From assembly GCF_048544455.1 (NCBI RefSeq), contig NC_133529.1:47221456-47285455 (forward strand): a stretch of DNA of 64,000 nucleotides, read 5' to 3'. Both the position numbers and the translations under genes were made by a program. The DNA comes from Silene latifolia. Its lineage: Eukaryota; Streptophyta; Magnoliopsida; Caryophyllales; Caryophyllaceae. The first letter of the stretch is position 1. Each line of letters begins with the position of its first letter. Below the pieces are notes generated by a model. That model was not told the DNA's origin, searched no databases, and was given only the letters and a program-made list of their open reading frames with translations. Positions 1-10,816 of the stretch are shown one piece after another.

Positions 1-542
1 AGGAACAATGTTGGCCACCCAGTCAGAGTATTCAGACACTTTGATGAAACCAGCCTTGAACTGTTTATCCACTTCTTCCTTGATTTTCAGGGCCCATTCA
101 GGGCGCATCCGACGCAGCTTTTGCTTCACGGGTTTAGCTCCGGGCTTAATGGGTATCCGGTGCTCTGCAATTTCTCTGTCAATCCCAGGCATATCTTTGT
201 AGGACCAGGCGAATACGTCCTTGTATTCGTGGAGGAGGTCAATGAACTGTTGTCTTTCCGAGGGGTCCAGGGTTGTCCCTATCCTAAGTTCTTGAGGTGT
301 GTTGTTGGTTCCTACGTTAATAGGTTCGGTCTCCTCAATGATGGGGGTTCTGGTTTCCCGTTTGTCAAGTTCTTTGGCTAGGTGAGGTGGGTAGTCACTC
401 AAGTCAAATTCCTCATAGTCATTCATAATTGCATTGCAATTAAATTGAGATGAGTCATAAGCAAACTTAGTGTTCATTAAGTTGACACGAGCGAAAAGCT
501 CGGAGAGGACAGACATCTCATGGTCAGTCAGAGGTGACACAA
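1..542 (-). CDS. Element A pol fragment: protease-RT linker and N-terminal reverse transcriptase (partial)
   Basis: The minus strand is open for the whole segment and runs off the window edge. It encodes the acidic linker before RT and the start of gypsy reverse transcriptase, with the motifs KDVFAWSYKDMPGID, EHRIPIKPG and KQKLRRMRPEWALKIKEE followed by SDWVANIVP. These align directly with the B copy at about 38570-39100. The reading frame continues that of the gag-protease ORF ending at 45596 once B and one copy of the TSD are removed. The RT catalytic YVDD motif would lie beyond the edge. No frame break is visible here, unlike in A's gag. Confidence 0.85.
538..542. repeat. Left target-site duplication of element B (CACAA)
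   Basis: The five bases before the TG end of B's left LTR are CACAA. The five after its right LTR (45591-45595) are CACAG, so one of five differs, as expected for an older insertion. Confidence 0.75.
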
Positions 543-1256
543 TGTGGACAGCGGGCCGCCCACGGGGGCGCTTGGGTTGGAAAAGAGAAACAAGCGTTTA
601 CATTTTTGTATGGAGTCGCCACCAATTTTTATGGGAAATTGGAACCGTTCGAATACTTCGTGTCACGTCAAGACACAAAGTAAAGACATGAACACTAAGC
701 AATCGTTACCCTTAGCATTCTATGTCTAGAATGACTCTCGTGGATGCCAATGAACACTGGTGCTCACGGAGATCTGGAGTAAGGGGTGAGGGTACGTATT
801 AGGAAGCTCTTTTGATCGAACACCTAATCCCGCCCGCCTCGATAGCGGCCTCTACTAATGATTAGGGAAGTTATTCGTACTTGATATATCGTCGGTTATA
901 TGCATGCAATGCAACATCCAAGTTTTAATCCTAACATGTAAGAATTAGGCTAAGTCGGTGAACAATTAATTTAGCAAACAATTGGGTCGAAGTAGGAATT
1001 TAAATTGATTACATGTGAAAACATACAAGCGATAAAAGAAATACAATAATTATAAATTACAATAATGAAAATTACATTAATTACAGCGGAATAGGCGATT
1101 TATGTCGAAAATACCTTCAAAACGGATAATTTGAGAAAAAGAAATAAAAGAATAAATTAAGAACAGATCAGGAGGTGATAATACGAATAATAGTTAATTG
1201 TACGGATGCTAATTAAACTAAGTCAAGACAAAACGGAGTTCAGGGACAGAACTCAG

Positions 1257-1325
1257 CCAGGAACAAGCGCAGCAGAGCTGCGTCCCTTGGAATAGGCGCA
1301 GCAGACACTGCGTCTGTTCCTTGGC
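1257..1325. repeat. Palindrome doublet 1 in B 3' LTR
   Basis: Two adjacent imperfect inverted repeats are built on GCGCAGCAG followed after a few bases by CTGCGTC, flanked by GGAA and TTCC. The equivalent block in the other LTR is near 43860-43955 and has diverged more than its surroundings. Confidence 0.75.
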
Positions 1326-1875
1326 TCAGTTCTGGCTGTGAAGCCGTAATTGCAAGCCGTTAATGTTAATTGGTGATTTTAATGATGGATTAAAATTATT
1401 TACTCGGATGAAAGTTATTAATAGGTTATTTAACATATGAAGGGGTCGTGAAAACAGTAAAACATGAATGAGACGGAATTAAACGAATTAACATGAGACG
1501 GATTAATGATAGAAGTGAAAAATATTAATGAGTGAACAAATTAAATCAATTAATTAAGTTAAACATGATGGATTAGTGACGAATTAACAATGAATGTGAT
1601 AATAAACAGATTAGAATGTATCAATGACGAATTCCAGGGATCCAATATGTGTGAATTGAACCTCCACAACCCGGAATTGAATTTAATGACGAAAACCCGC
1701 AAATATGGATTACTTGGGATCTAAGTCGGATTTAAATGATGAATTAAACATGTTAATGAATGATGAATATACATGTGAATTAATTATGCTACCAGGATGA
1801 AGAATTAAAGAACACAAGCGGAAACAAATAAAAGAAAAGACGAATAACAGAGGACGAACGAAGAAGAAAGGAAGC

Positions 1876-1960
1876 AGGAACTGCGGCAGCCTCACGAAGA
1901 GGCGCAGCAGGAACTGCGCTCCTTCGAAGAGAGGCGCAGCGATTCTTTGCGTCCTTTCTC
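1876..1960. repeat. Palindrome block 2 in B 3' LTR
   Basis: Three short units share the AGGCGCAGC...CTGCG core (for example near 1896 and 1926). The second unit is altered relative to the matching block at about 44512-44575. Confidence 0.65.
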
Positions 1961-2395
1961 GACGGTTATCTCCGGAAATCCGTAAAAGAGGTTTTAAAGC
2001 ATGGTTTTAGAAATCGGTTTTAATGGTATTTTCGACATAAACCTTACAATTGATGATACAATAATAAAATACAATAAATAAAAGAGAGATTTACACCCTC
2101 AGACTTACATGTTGACGAAACGAGAAGGACTAAGATATCGATTAGTGATGCTCGACGCGAATGCAAAGAAAGTGCCCTCGTAAGAGGAAAACGATTAAGT
2201 TAATTAAGTTCATTGATGTGTAGTTGGTCAAATTGGTCGGTCATGCAAACGGGGAGGCTGGTACTCAGAAGGATCCGAGCTTACGTGGTCGAAAGTTCAA
2301 GCACGTAGACGCCAAAATTAAGAACAAAGTCTAGAATGCAAAGGGAGAAGAGAAGGGCGGACACTCGCGTGAGAAATATGAGGAGCGAAGGCTCC

Positions 2396-2403
2396 TATTT
2401 ATA
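2396..2403 (-). promoter_or_regulatory. TATA box of B 3' LTR
   Basis: The minus strand reads TATAAATA in the context ATTAGTATAAATAGGAGCC. It lies about 100-170 bp downstream of a palindrome doublet (2504-2570). The same arrangement is found at 45016-45023 in the 5' LTR. It presumably sets the start of the genomic transcript. Confidence 0.75.
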
Positions 2404-2503
2404 CTAATCACGTGGAGGAATTAGGGTTTCGGAGACTCTTTGGAAGTGAATCTCGGAAAGATATGAAAAAGATACGAGAAATACGCGAGAAAGGGCACTG
2501 GGG

Positions 2504-2570
2504 AAGAGGCGCAGCGAGCCCACCTGCGTCTCTTGGAAGAGGCGCAGCACCTGCTGCGTCTGTTCCCAAG
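2504..2570. repeat. Palindrome doublet 3 in B 3' LTR (promoter-proximal)
   Basis: Two head-to-tail units are present. The second (2535-2568) has arms GGAAGAGGCGCAGCA and TGCTGCGTCTGTTCC, matching at 13 of 15 positions by eye. It is upstream of the LTR TATA box in the minus direction. Confidence 0.75.
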
Positions 2571-2975
2571 GGGTTTCCTCGTGCGGAAGAAAGATCTCCG
2601 TGTTTGAGTTATGGTAGGACGGAAATAATTCGGTTTTCCTTAATATCTTATGTGAATATTACGGGAAATTGTTTACTAAAAGATAAAATTTATGAAATAT
2701 GGAATAGAAATATCCGGAACATTCAAAGACATTCGACTCGGGATTTAACGGTTATCAGAAAATGGAGACGGTTTTAGGCCCGGACTCCGAATGTACTCTA
2801 ATTACTGCCAAAACGACCGTATCGGGACGTAGATGACAACAAAGAGGTAGACATTAATATTGAGCAATCACTTGACGATAATCTTACGAATTGTCACAAA
2901 CCATTCCGCGTATCAAACACGCGGCCCAATCATCACCGGGTGGTTTGCGAGAGGTGCAGAAATGAGGTATCTACA

Positions 2976-2986
2976 GAGCCCCCACT
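2976..2986 (-). other. Polypurine tract of element B
   Basis: On the minus strand AGTGGGGGCTC lies directly before the 3' LTR start TGTAGATACC, the expected place and composition for plus-strand priming. Confidence 0.8.
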
Positions 2987-4190
2987 TTGACTGAGGCTTG
3001 GACAAGGCGAAAGTCAAAGTATAGCCATCAGGTCAATCGAAGATTACAACCTGACGACTATGGCGACGCGAGGCGGTTCATGGGGTCTGAACCAAGGACC
3101 TGTCGTCGGGAACATTTTAGAGTCTGTCGACTATCGGGGAGGGTCGTTTAAAGTCCATTAGACTACGTAAGGAAGCTCGCCAGCCATAAGAAGAGACCAT
3201 ACCTGAGACTTCTTTCTCGAGATGCTTCCGGAGGTGCGTAGGAGCTAAGGTTAAGCGTGGGAGCTAAGGTCAAGACCTAAAAGATATATAAGGATTTGTG
3301 CTAGGGTGTGGGGCCCTAAAGGAAAGCATTGACGGGAAGGAGGCCTAAAGTAAGTTCAACTTAAGGGATAACTGAAGGTTGGGTATAGGAACTCTATTGG
3401 TTTGGGAATTTGAAGGCTTATGAACCTACAAGGGATTGGGATCCTATAGTTAAGTTTAGGAACTGCTGGAGAACGACACCTTTGTCGCACTCCGCGGGGA
3501 AACACGAAATATTGTGAGTAGCAGGACACAGGCGGGAACTGCTGAGAGAAAGCTGCTTGGGTAGTCTTCGGGAAATAATTGCGAGTAGCAGGACACAGGC
3601 GGGAACTGCTGAAGGGAAATCTGCTTAGGTAGATGTCAATCCTCATGTCTTGAGAGGGACAGTACGCCCGCTTACTCTCGCTGGAGACATGATTGGGAGT
3701 TATTTTTCTTGTCATGAGAGGGAAAGTATATCCGCTTACTCTCGCTGGAGACATAATGAAGGTGTGTCGAATTCTGTGAAGGAATAAATGCTCGTTGCGA
3801 CAAGCAAAAGGTCTTGGAAGGAATAACTAACGTGCGACAGTCTGCTGCTGGCTTGGAAATGCGGGCCGGAACGAAAGAAAATCGTCAAACGGACCAAAAG
3901 AATAAAAATAGCATCGGGGAAGAGGCGCACCAAAGATGGGCCCACAAATAACGAACTCATAACGAATTTTTGAAAATCCGTATAAAGAGAACAAAAGGAA
4001 GAGGCGCAGCAAGAGCTGCGTCTCTTGGAAGAGGCGCGCGCGCCCGCGTCTATTCCCAAATTAGTTTTTCTGCGTAAAAACGCGAAAATCAGGAGGCTTT
4101 GTTCATTATTATTCGAAACACAAATCACTCATTTCTCTCTCAAATCTTCACCATTTCCGCCAAGGTTTGATCCAAAAGCTTGCATTAATC
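2987..4190. other. Untranslated stretch between B 3' LTR and the antisense PMD gene
   Basis: I see no credible coding sequence. The segment holds short internal repeats: GAGTAGCAGGACACAGGCGG occurs near 3515 and 3580, and the sequence CCGCTTACTCTCGCTGGAGA occurs near 3670 and 3730. Its right part contains a palindrome cluster and a TATA-like box that probably drive the gene starting at 4191. The two minus-strand ORFs here (3356-3754, 3736-4128) have no recognisable domain. Confidence 0.6.
3916..4056 (+). promoter_or_regulatory. Putative promoter module of the antisense PMD gene: palindromes and TATA-like box
   Basis: A half unit at about 3918-3930, a complete unit at 3998-4028 and a GC-only variant at 4027-4056 use the same GAGGCGCAGC core as the LTRs. 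TATAAAGA lies at 3981-3988. The start codon follows at 4191. Promoter function is inferred from position and from similarity to the LTR promoter. Confidence 0.5.
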
Positions 4191-7100
4191 ATGACTAATC
4201 GAGGTATGTGTCTCAATCTTGCATTAATCGTCTATATTTGTCCAATTTTGGATCGAAAAAATTAGGGTTTATGACCCATTTGATCGAAAATTTGGGGCTT
4301 TTCCCCCAAACGCATTTGCCTTGTCAAATTGACATTAGAAATGGATAGTAGGTAATATTAGGAACATAACCATGTATTTGTCTTGAATTTTCATCAAGTT
4401 TTGAGCCTTTGAGTGAAATTTGAGACGGTTTTACAGCTAAACCGTAAATCGCTTCGAAAATAGCCTTAGGATTGCCCATTTGCGGTGAAACTTGATATCT
4501 GGAATCCTTGAATGATGGGTAAACTTTCTACCATCTCGTAATTTTGGTTTGTGACAGCTTTTTCAGGACACTTTTCTGGGGCATAATCGCCATTATAACG
4601 AAATGCTGCCGAAATTTCGACTCAAACCCGGAATTAGGCTTCAAACTAGACTTGACTTGACCCAAATTACCACATGAGTGATCGGGTAGGTGGAAATATG
4701 GCCAAGGATGGCGGGAAAAGAGCGGTTTCAGGGCTTTGGAGGCTCGAAAATCCTTTAACCAAGGCTCGTCGTCACGTGACGCGGCCTAAATTTGCTTTAA
4801 TCTTGCAGGTGATGAGGCTTCTACTTCTGGGAGAGCTCCCATGGAGATCGACGCTACCACTGTCGAGGAGGCTCTAGAGCGGGCCTTCACCGCTACGGTG
4901 ATGGCTGCTGGGGACGAGGCTCACGAGGAGGAGGCCGTCAAGGAGGAGGAGTCCCCGAGACGGGCCAACGTCGGACGAGGAGGTCGTCAACTGAAAGGGG
5001 CTCCTGCGTGGGCTGAGACTTGGGAGAGCAGGCACCTGGTGTGGGCTGCAGAGGGTCACCTGTCCTACAGGACGGTGAAGAGTTTGGTAAATAGGAATTC
5101 ACTACTCATTACTCATCCTCTTTCATTCATTTGTTCAAATTCCTTTTCAAATTTCATTCAAAACTAAAGATAGCTTTGTTTCAAATCACAATAGGAGGCC
5201 GGGAACATCAGGTCGTTTTCGGGTTACACGACAGCGATGGAGCACTACGAGCGGCTGTCGGCAGAGGAGAGGGCCATGATCGAGCGTGGAGCGTTCGGTC
5301 CTTTGGTGCAGGTCTGGAGGGACATCGCGAAGAGGAAGTTGCGGGCTAACCTTAGCCTGGTCCGCGCTTTCTTGGACCGATTCTAGGATACGACTTCCAC
5401 ATTTCACATGCCTTTTGGTGAGGTGGGAGTCACTCTGGAGGACTACGGCATGATTTCTGGTCTGCCGTGCGGGACCGAGGAGGTGGAGTGGCCGGAGACT
5501 GCTATGAGGGCGGATTCGGCCAAGGCGAGGAGATTGATCGGCTGGAACTTGTCGCCGAAGGTCGTTCTGATGCGGGTTTGATACCCAGTTCTTACGTTCG
5601 AGACTACTTTGCGTGGAAGACCCCGGCGCTGGTGACGATTGACGGGAGGGAGACGGCTTCTCCTCCCTGTACAGCTGAGCAGAGGGCTCGTTTGTGGCTC
5701 TGGTGGTTTCTGTCTTCGATTTACCTCGGAGACAAGGGCGAGAGGCTGTCGACGAAGCTTCTTCCCTTCCTTTCTGACGTGAGTTCCCTAGGGCGTTGGG
5801 ACTGGGTCACTGCTGGTTTCGCGGTCCTCATCCGCTTCATGAGGGCCATGGTTCGTCCGGAGTTGATGGAGAAGGGGACTTCTCCTGGTGCTGTCGGACC
5901 TGGACTACTGCTGGAGGTATGAACCTTCCTTTAGACCGAAGTTAATCAAATCGCGAAAGATCGTCATAGATTATTTTTCTTTACAGGCGTGGGTGTACTC
6001 CTACTTCCCGGGTCTCGCGCCCAAGAGGACGGAGCCGCTAGAGAAGGCCTATCCCGTGGTGAGGGATTGGGTGATGTGCCGGACGAAGAGCAAGCATTCT
6101 TCTCACAACGTCTACCGGTGGGACGTGAACGCTCTTCAGCTGGACAGCGTGAGTATCTCACTTATATTTATTCGTGCTTCTTATATTTGCTTTTAATTGA
6201 TCATAGGAATGATCCTTCTTTATCTTGTCACAATGGGTGCCCAGACCTTGGGCGGAGTACGCTGGAGCACCTCCTTTCGTGGCTGAGGTCCTTCGGCCTA
6301 GGAGCCCGAGCCGACTGCTGTTGAGGACGTCGATGGGTCCTGTGTGGTATTTGGGCGAGCGCTTGGCTCGTCAGTGCTCGTGGGACGTGTTGACGGTTCC
6401 CGTCGATCCGCCTAGGACGATGTTTAGGGAGCTTTCTGAGGCTGAGAGGGAGGCGGACTTGGCTGGTGCCAGTGGTGACGCCCTTCTTCTTCCTGGCGAG
6501 GACTACTCGGCGTTCCTCTATGGGAGGTTGGCGTACTGGCCGGTAGTGGTGAGCATCTTTTACTTTTCCTCTTGATTTGATTTTGAGATTTATGATGAAA
6601 GATCATCGATTAATGAGAACCATTTGTCTTTGCAGGAGGTCGAGGCGGCGGGCATCGAGCCCCCAGAGTACCCCGAGACCCTCGAGTACACTGACGCGAC
6701 TGGGAGGACGACGATCTCCGAGCTGCGTGACTTCGACGTAGCTGTGACGGATGTTGGCCTGGACGACTGGCAGCATCTGATTCGGAGGGTGAGCCTCTAA
6801 CTTGTATAACCTTTGTGTAAGAACACATCTGATTGAGTTTGTTCAATTGTTGAGAATTTCTTTTTGAAAATGCAGGTTGCGCCGTCTCGGTTTGTGGCGT
6901 TGTGGAGGGTGGCCAACCGGCTGCGAGCTACTGCCGTCGAGGCACTTGTCGGCGGTCGAGGTCGTCAAGTATGAACCTTACGCCTAGTTCATTTTTATTT
7001 TTGATTTTCCAACTTTGCTTTAAATGATTGACATGAGCCAAATTGTTGTTTACAGGGTGACCGCGAGCTGGAGCGAGAGTTGACCCAGTCTCGGGAGGAG

Positions 7101-7193
7101 ACAGCTCGCTTGTTGAGGGAGCTCGAGGTTCGGGATTTCGAGATCGCCGTTCTTGTGGCTAGAGTTGCAGAGTTGGAGGGCACCCAGCAGTAG
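4191..7193 (+). pseudogene. Antisense gene 1 of element B: plant mobile domain (PMD, aminotransferase-like) protein, 8 exons, broken
   Basis: The gene can be read as exons 4191-4203, 4809-5086, 5195-5916, 5987-6148, 6234-6548, 6636-6788, 6876-6968 and 7056-7193, nearly all with GT-AG borders that keep frame. The product begins MTNRGDEASTSG and has an acidic N-terminus. A PMD core follows (FHMPFGEVGVTLEDYGMISG; later RARLWLWWFLSS and SLGRWDWVTAGF), with a C-terminal coiled-coil-like tail (RELERELTQSREETARLL). The PMD family (PF10536) is found in plant silencing proteins such as MAIL1 and in transposons. Three defects are seen: a TAG at 5384-5386 where the family has Trp, a frameshift near 5577, and an AA where the exon-5 acceptor AG is expected (6232-6233). 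It lies antisense to gag-pol, between pol and the 3' LTR. Its role in the element is unknown. Confidence 0.75.
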
Positions 7194-7920
7194 TTTTGTA
7201 TAGCTTTTCGCCGTACTTTGTACATTTGGACATTTGGACATTGATTTTGAACATTTTTGGACTTTGTTTGGGGCTCGAGCCCCCAGTTTGTACATTTCCT
7301 TCGTTTGGTATATATACGACGGCCTGAGTGCCTTTGCTGCTGGGTTGTGTTGCTTGTATCTGCAGGTTAGTTTCGAAAAGGTTTGGTAGATGACGGTTTA
7401 CGCCGTCATGCTGCCGAAATTTACATAGAAAACATGCAAAGCATACAGTTGTATATACATGTGGCCTTAATTAGCGCAAAGCGAGAGACTCGAGAGAATG
7501 CAAAAAATGCAAAAATTTTGCCGAAAATTATCGGACGGTAGGGAGGGTTACCCCCTAAAAAAAGAAAAAAAAGGAAATCTATAAGTTAGAAATGAAATTA
7601 AGAAATAGAAATTAATATATACATGTTGAGATTCGTTAAAATAAATGAATTAAAATGAAAATTGTTTCCTAAAATGGCGAATTAAAATGAAAATTAATTC
7701 CTAAAAATGAAAATGAAGTTTATTTCCCAAAATGAAAATGTGCACGTGTGGTAAAATGGCGAAAATGTCGATGTCGCCTCGAAATGCGTGCCCGCGAAAT
7801 TAGGAAACTTGAAACATGGTAATCTTCCCGTATTTACCAAAATAATAACCCGTAGGAATAAGAAATTATTCGTCATGGAATTAGGAAAGATCCAACGCGG
7901 AAAATCACAGAAGTGAAGCT
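7194..7920. other. Spacer between the two antisense genes of B
   Basis: No gene is visible. After the PMD stop codon the sequence continues as probable 3' untranslated sequence to about 7330, then A/T-rich DNA with simple repeats of AATGAAAATT type around 7640-7740. Confidence 0.6.
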
Positions 7921-8035
7921 GAGGAAGAGGCGCAGCATGATGAGCGTCCCTTTGAAAGAGGCGCAGCAGGTTCTGCGCCTGTTCCCAAAGTGTTCTATTC
8001 TGACGGATTTTTGGAAACAACAATTAGTATAAATA
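7921..8035 (+). promoter_or_regulatory. Putative promoter of antisense gene 2: palindrome doublet and TATAAATA
   Basis: Two units with the GAGGCGCAGCA core (about 7923-7952 and 7953-7988) are followed by TATAAATA at 8028-8035 in the context ATTAGTATAAATAG. That 14-base context is the same as in B's LTR promoter. The start codon is 88 bp downstream of the box. Function is inferred from architecture. Confidence 0.65.
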
Positions 8036-8761
8036 GAAACGTCGATCGAGTTTTTATTCACACAAATCTTCCGTCTCTTCTTCGTCTAATTACATAAAAT
8101 TCTCAAAATAAATTTTTTCATCATGAATACTTTGGAGATCCGCTTGAAGGAATGGACCAACGAATTTTCAAATATGGAGAAGCATGATATGGGCTCTTGT
8201 AATTTTGGGTCGTTGTTGAGTTTGAAACTCATCAAGGTTGTTAAACCGTTCTTGGATGCTTGCCTTGACTATTGGGACCCGAACTACCATGTTTTTGCGT
8301 TCCCTGGAGGTGATATTTGCCCATTTCCTGAAGAAATAGCTGCTATTGGTGGGTGGGAACCCGAACACTTGCCCACCATTCCTTCTACTTCTCAAGGGTA
8401 CAAGAGCAAATTTAGAGATTTGCTTGGATTGACTAGACTTGAGGTGGACCGTCTAGTTACCTCAAAGGGCGTGAGAATGTTGGACTTCATAAATCGATTC
8501 ATCAACAGGGCCGACCCCACCGTTTCTCATGTTGCTAGGCGGAGGGCATTTGGCTTTTGCTTGTTGCATGTGTATGTGTATGTCTTTCAAGGGCATGCTG
8601 ATGAAGACTTGAGAGGTGATCCCCGTCTTCTGGGCCTTGTTGAGCAGATGGAGCTGCGCAGGAGCCCAGCTTGCTTATGCTTAGGAGAGATTATTTTGGG
8701 CTTGGATAATAGGAAATCCAACCGCGACCTGCCGTTCTTGGGGAGTCCCGTCATTCTGCAG

Positions 8762-8797
8762 GTAAAAGACATCTTCTTTTTTCTTTTTCTTTTTTTC

Positions 8798-8877
<80 letters not shown>

Positions 8878-8902
8878 ATGTCTAATACCCGCTTTTTGGT
8901 AG
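8762..8902 (+). other. Intron of antisense gene 2, with a near-continuous T tract of about 100 bases
   Basis: The intron has a GTAAAAG donor and a TTGGTAG acceptor. From about 8777 to 8875 it is almost pure T, interrupted by a few C and G. This could be an expanded polypyrimidine tract. Homopolymer length is unreliable in assemblies. Confidence 0.7.
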
Positions 8903-9603
8903 GTTTGGCTTATGGAACGGCTCCGATTGATCGAGCCCCCAGTTCATGCGCTTTCCTATCATGCCCGCTCAATTGCGATGAGGACGAGGTTGTACATGGT
9001 GGACTTCACCCGGGTCTGTGATTATTAGAAGAACAAGCTGAAGAGTGATGATGGCCCGTTGATCAGGTGGGTCGTGCCGTGGTGGCACCTTAAGTCCGTC
9101 ACTGGAGTGTCTTCTTTGGATCCCACTAGGTCCGTGCGCATTCCTGGATTGGAGTTTATGGTGTGCATCTTCCCGGAAAGGCTGATGAGACAAGTTGGGC
9201 TGAAACAGACGATCCCGAGGCTTGACACCGTCCCGCAGACTGCTGTGGCGCTTACTACAGAGAGCCGAAGAGAGTGGGCCATTAAATGGGCTCAAAGAAA
9301 CATGTGGTTCTTGAGTTTCTCCGCCAATGCTTTATGGGTGTCGGATTCTTATCTGAGATGGAGAAAGGCTACTACTCCGGAAGAGCGCGAGAAATTGAGG
9401 AAGCGGGAGCCCGTTGACTACAAGATGCGCGAGGTAGAGAAAGAGAAAGAGAAGCATCTGACGGAGGGAGAAGAGGAAGCCGGGTTTCAAGTCGTTCATC
9501 CTTCGAAGAAACCAAAGACTACTCCTGTCGCGGAAATGGTGATTGGCAAGAATGGAAAAGCAAGGCCTCGAGAAAGACCGTTGGTAATTAGGTCTGAAGT
9601 GGC

Positions 9604-9608
9604 GCAAG
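9604..9608. repeat. Left target-site duplication of element D (GCAAG)
   Basis: GCAAG immediately precedes D's left LTR and is repeated exactly at 35026-35030. Removing D and one copy restores the reading frame of antisense gene 2. Confidence 0.95.
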
Positions 9609-10805
9609 TGATGGAAAAGTAGATCTATATACTTACATATTCATATATGTTTTAATTTAATTTGTCATAAAATTAATGATTGATCTTATGCATGCAAACA
9701 ATATAAAATATAGAGAAGAAATCATCATCTTACATTGTGATGTTTCGGTTTTATGGGCACAAGTGAGTTCACCTACTCACTTGTTCTTGAGCTTCCAAAT
9801 ATTGGATGAACAAGGTTCAAATTAGAACCTCTCCCAAAAGCATATACCCAAGATAACCCCTTAATAAATTAATATTATTAGATCTAGAATAATAATAATC
9901 TTACTAAAAATTGACCCAAAAATAATTATTTTGTACTCTATAATTTCGGTATATAGAGGAAGGATTTTTGGAGTTTTTATCTCTCTAATTTCATAAGATG
10001 TAGAGAGCATTTTTATTTCTCACACTAGAAAATATTATGCAAAAGTGTGAATGAATAATGGTAGAGAAAACTCTCTATTAGCCCCTTGGAAAACATAGGC
10101 TTGCATGGCTATAGCTAGGTGTAATTATGTTGTTTTCCACTCAAAAATAACACAATTTAAACACCATACTCCCTCCTAATTTTCGGTCCAAATGAGATAA
10201 AATGGATTCCATTTTATCTTTGTCAATTTGTCATATGTCACATGTCACATGTCACATAAAATTGTTATGTATTTTTAACATAATAAAAATCAACGTATTA
10301 ACAAAAATACGTCATAAACAAAAATCGACTTAGTAATTCATAATTACTTGTACCAAAAATTTTACCAATTTATAAATCACAACATCTTGTATTTATAATA
10401 ATTTATTCATTCAAATGCAATTGTTTCCTTAAACAATAATTTCATCTAAGTAATGAAACAATTCGATTACTTAGACCGTATCTCATTTAATCATACTATA
10501 ATGAAATACGTAAATTTTACTTCCAAAATCGTCCGTCAATTTTAAGTAATTTAATTAACCCGTATCGTCATACGATCAATTAAATAATCAATTAAGAGTG
10601 TTACCCTTTAGGTATGACCTAAGGGGATCAACGGATCACCACCGCCGCACGACAGTAATGTCAAACTCTAGTCACCAATCATTACCGATATGTGTGGACC
10701 AGTTGATAGTAAAATATTACATCCCACATGTATTCTTAAAATGAGATTTAATAATGATATTTAAATCATGTGATCGCACTATTGTTGAGGACACATTTCC
10801 CAACA
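9609..10805 (-). repeat. Element D 3' LTR
   Basis: This 1197-bp repeat begins TGATGGAAAAG on plus and ends TTTCCCAACA, giving TGTTGGGAAATG as the start on minus. Compared with the other LTR it lacks 58 bp (equivalent to 34256-34313), a deletion bounded by AAAAC microhomology. About ten single-base differences are visible. Confidence 0.93.
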
Positions 10806-10816
10806 ATCTCCCACTT
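10806..10816 (-). other. Polypurine tract of element D
   Basis: The minus strand reads AAGTGGGAGAT directly before TGTTGGGAAATG, a classic copia polypurine tract. Confidence 0.9.

Larger units (their letters stand above)
543..2975 (-). repeat. Element B 3' LTR
   Basis: This 2433-bp repeat starts TGTGG on the plus strand and ends TCTACA, so read on minus it begins TGTAGATACC. It matches 43165-45590 along its whole length. Most differences fall in three GC-rich palindrome blocks (about 1255-1335, 1885-1960, 2500-2570), and the A/T-rich remainder is nearly identical. Open frames inside it (for example 470-691, 1710-1895, 2412-2777) recur in the other LTR and look non-coding. Confidence 0.92.
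8123..9608 (+). pseudogene. Antisense gene 2 of element B, 5' part (DUF7745-like), split by copia element D
   Basis: Exon 1 (8123-8761) and exon 2 (8903-9608) join at a GT-AG intron. The 3' end is at 35031-35101, beyond element D. The product would be about 470 residues. The N-terminal half has a hydrophobic fold-like pattern with WDPNYHVFAFPGGDICPFPEE and, after the intron, VWLMERLRLIEPPVHALSYH. This resembles a plant family often found next to retroelements that I know as DUF7745; that name is from memory and uncertain. The C-terminus is charged and lysine-rich. A TAG at 9026-9028 stands where Trp is expected. It lies antisense to gag-pol and downstream of the PMD gene, with its own promoter-like region. 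Function is unknown. Confidence 0.7.

Noticed and set aside
2412-2777. 121-codon frame in B's LTR
   Set aside because: It is not kept intact in the other LTR (45032-45232 is shorter) and spans the promoter and palindromes.
3356-4128. Two minus-strand ORFs of 130 codons upstream of the PMD gene
   Set aside because: They have low-complexity composition and no domain, and overlap each other and the promoter-like module of the opposite strand.
8762-8878. Poly-Phe extension of the first exon of antisense gene 2
   Set aside because: It is read-through of the T-rich intron. A GT donor and a clear in-frame next exon explain the sequence better.
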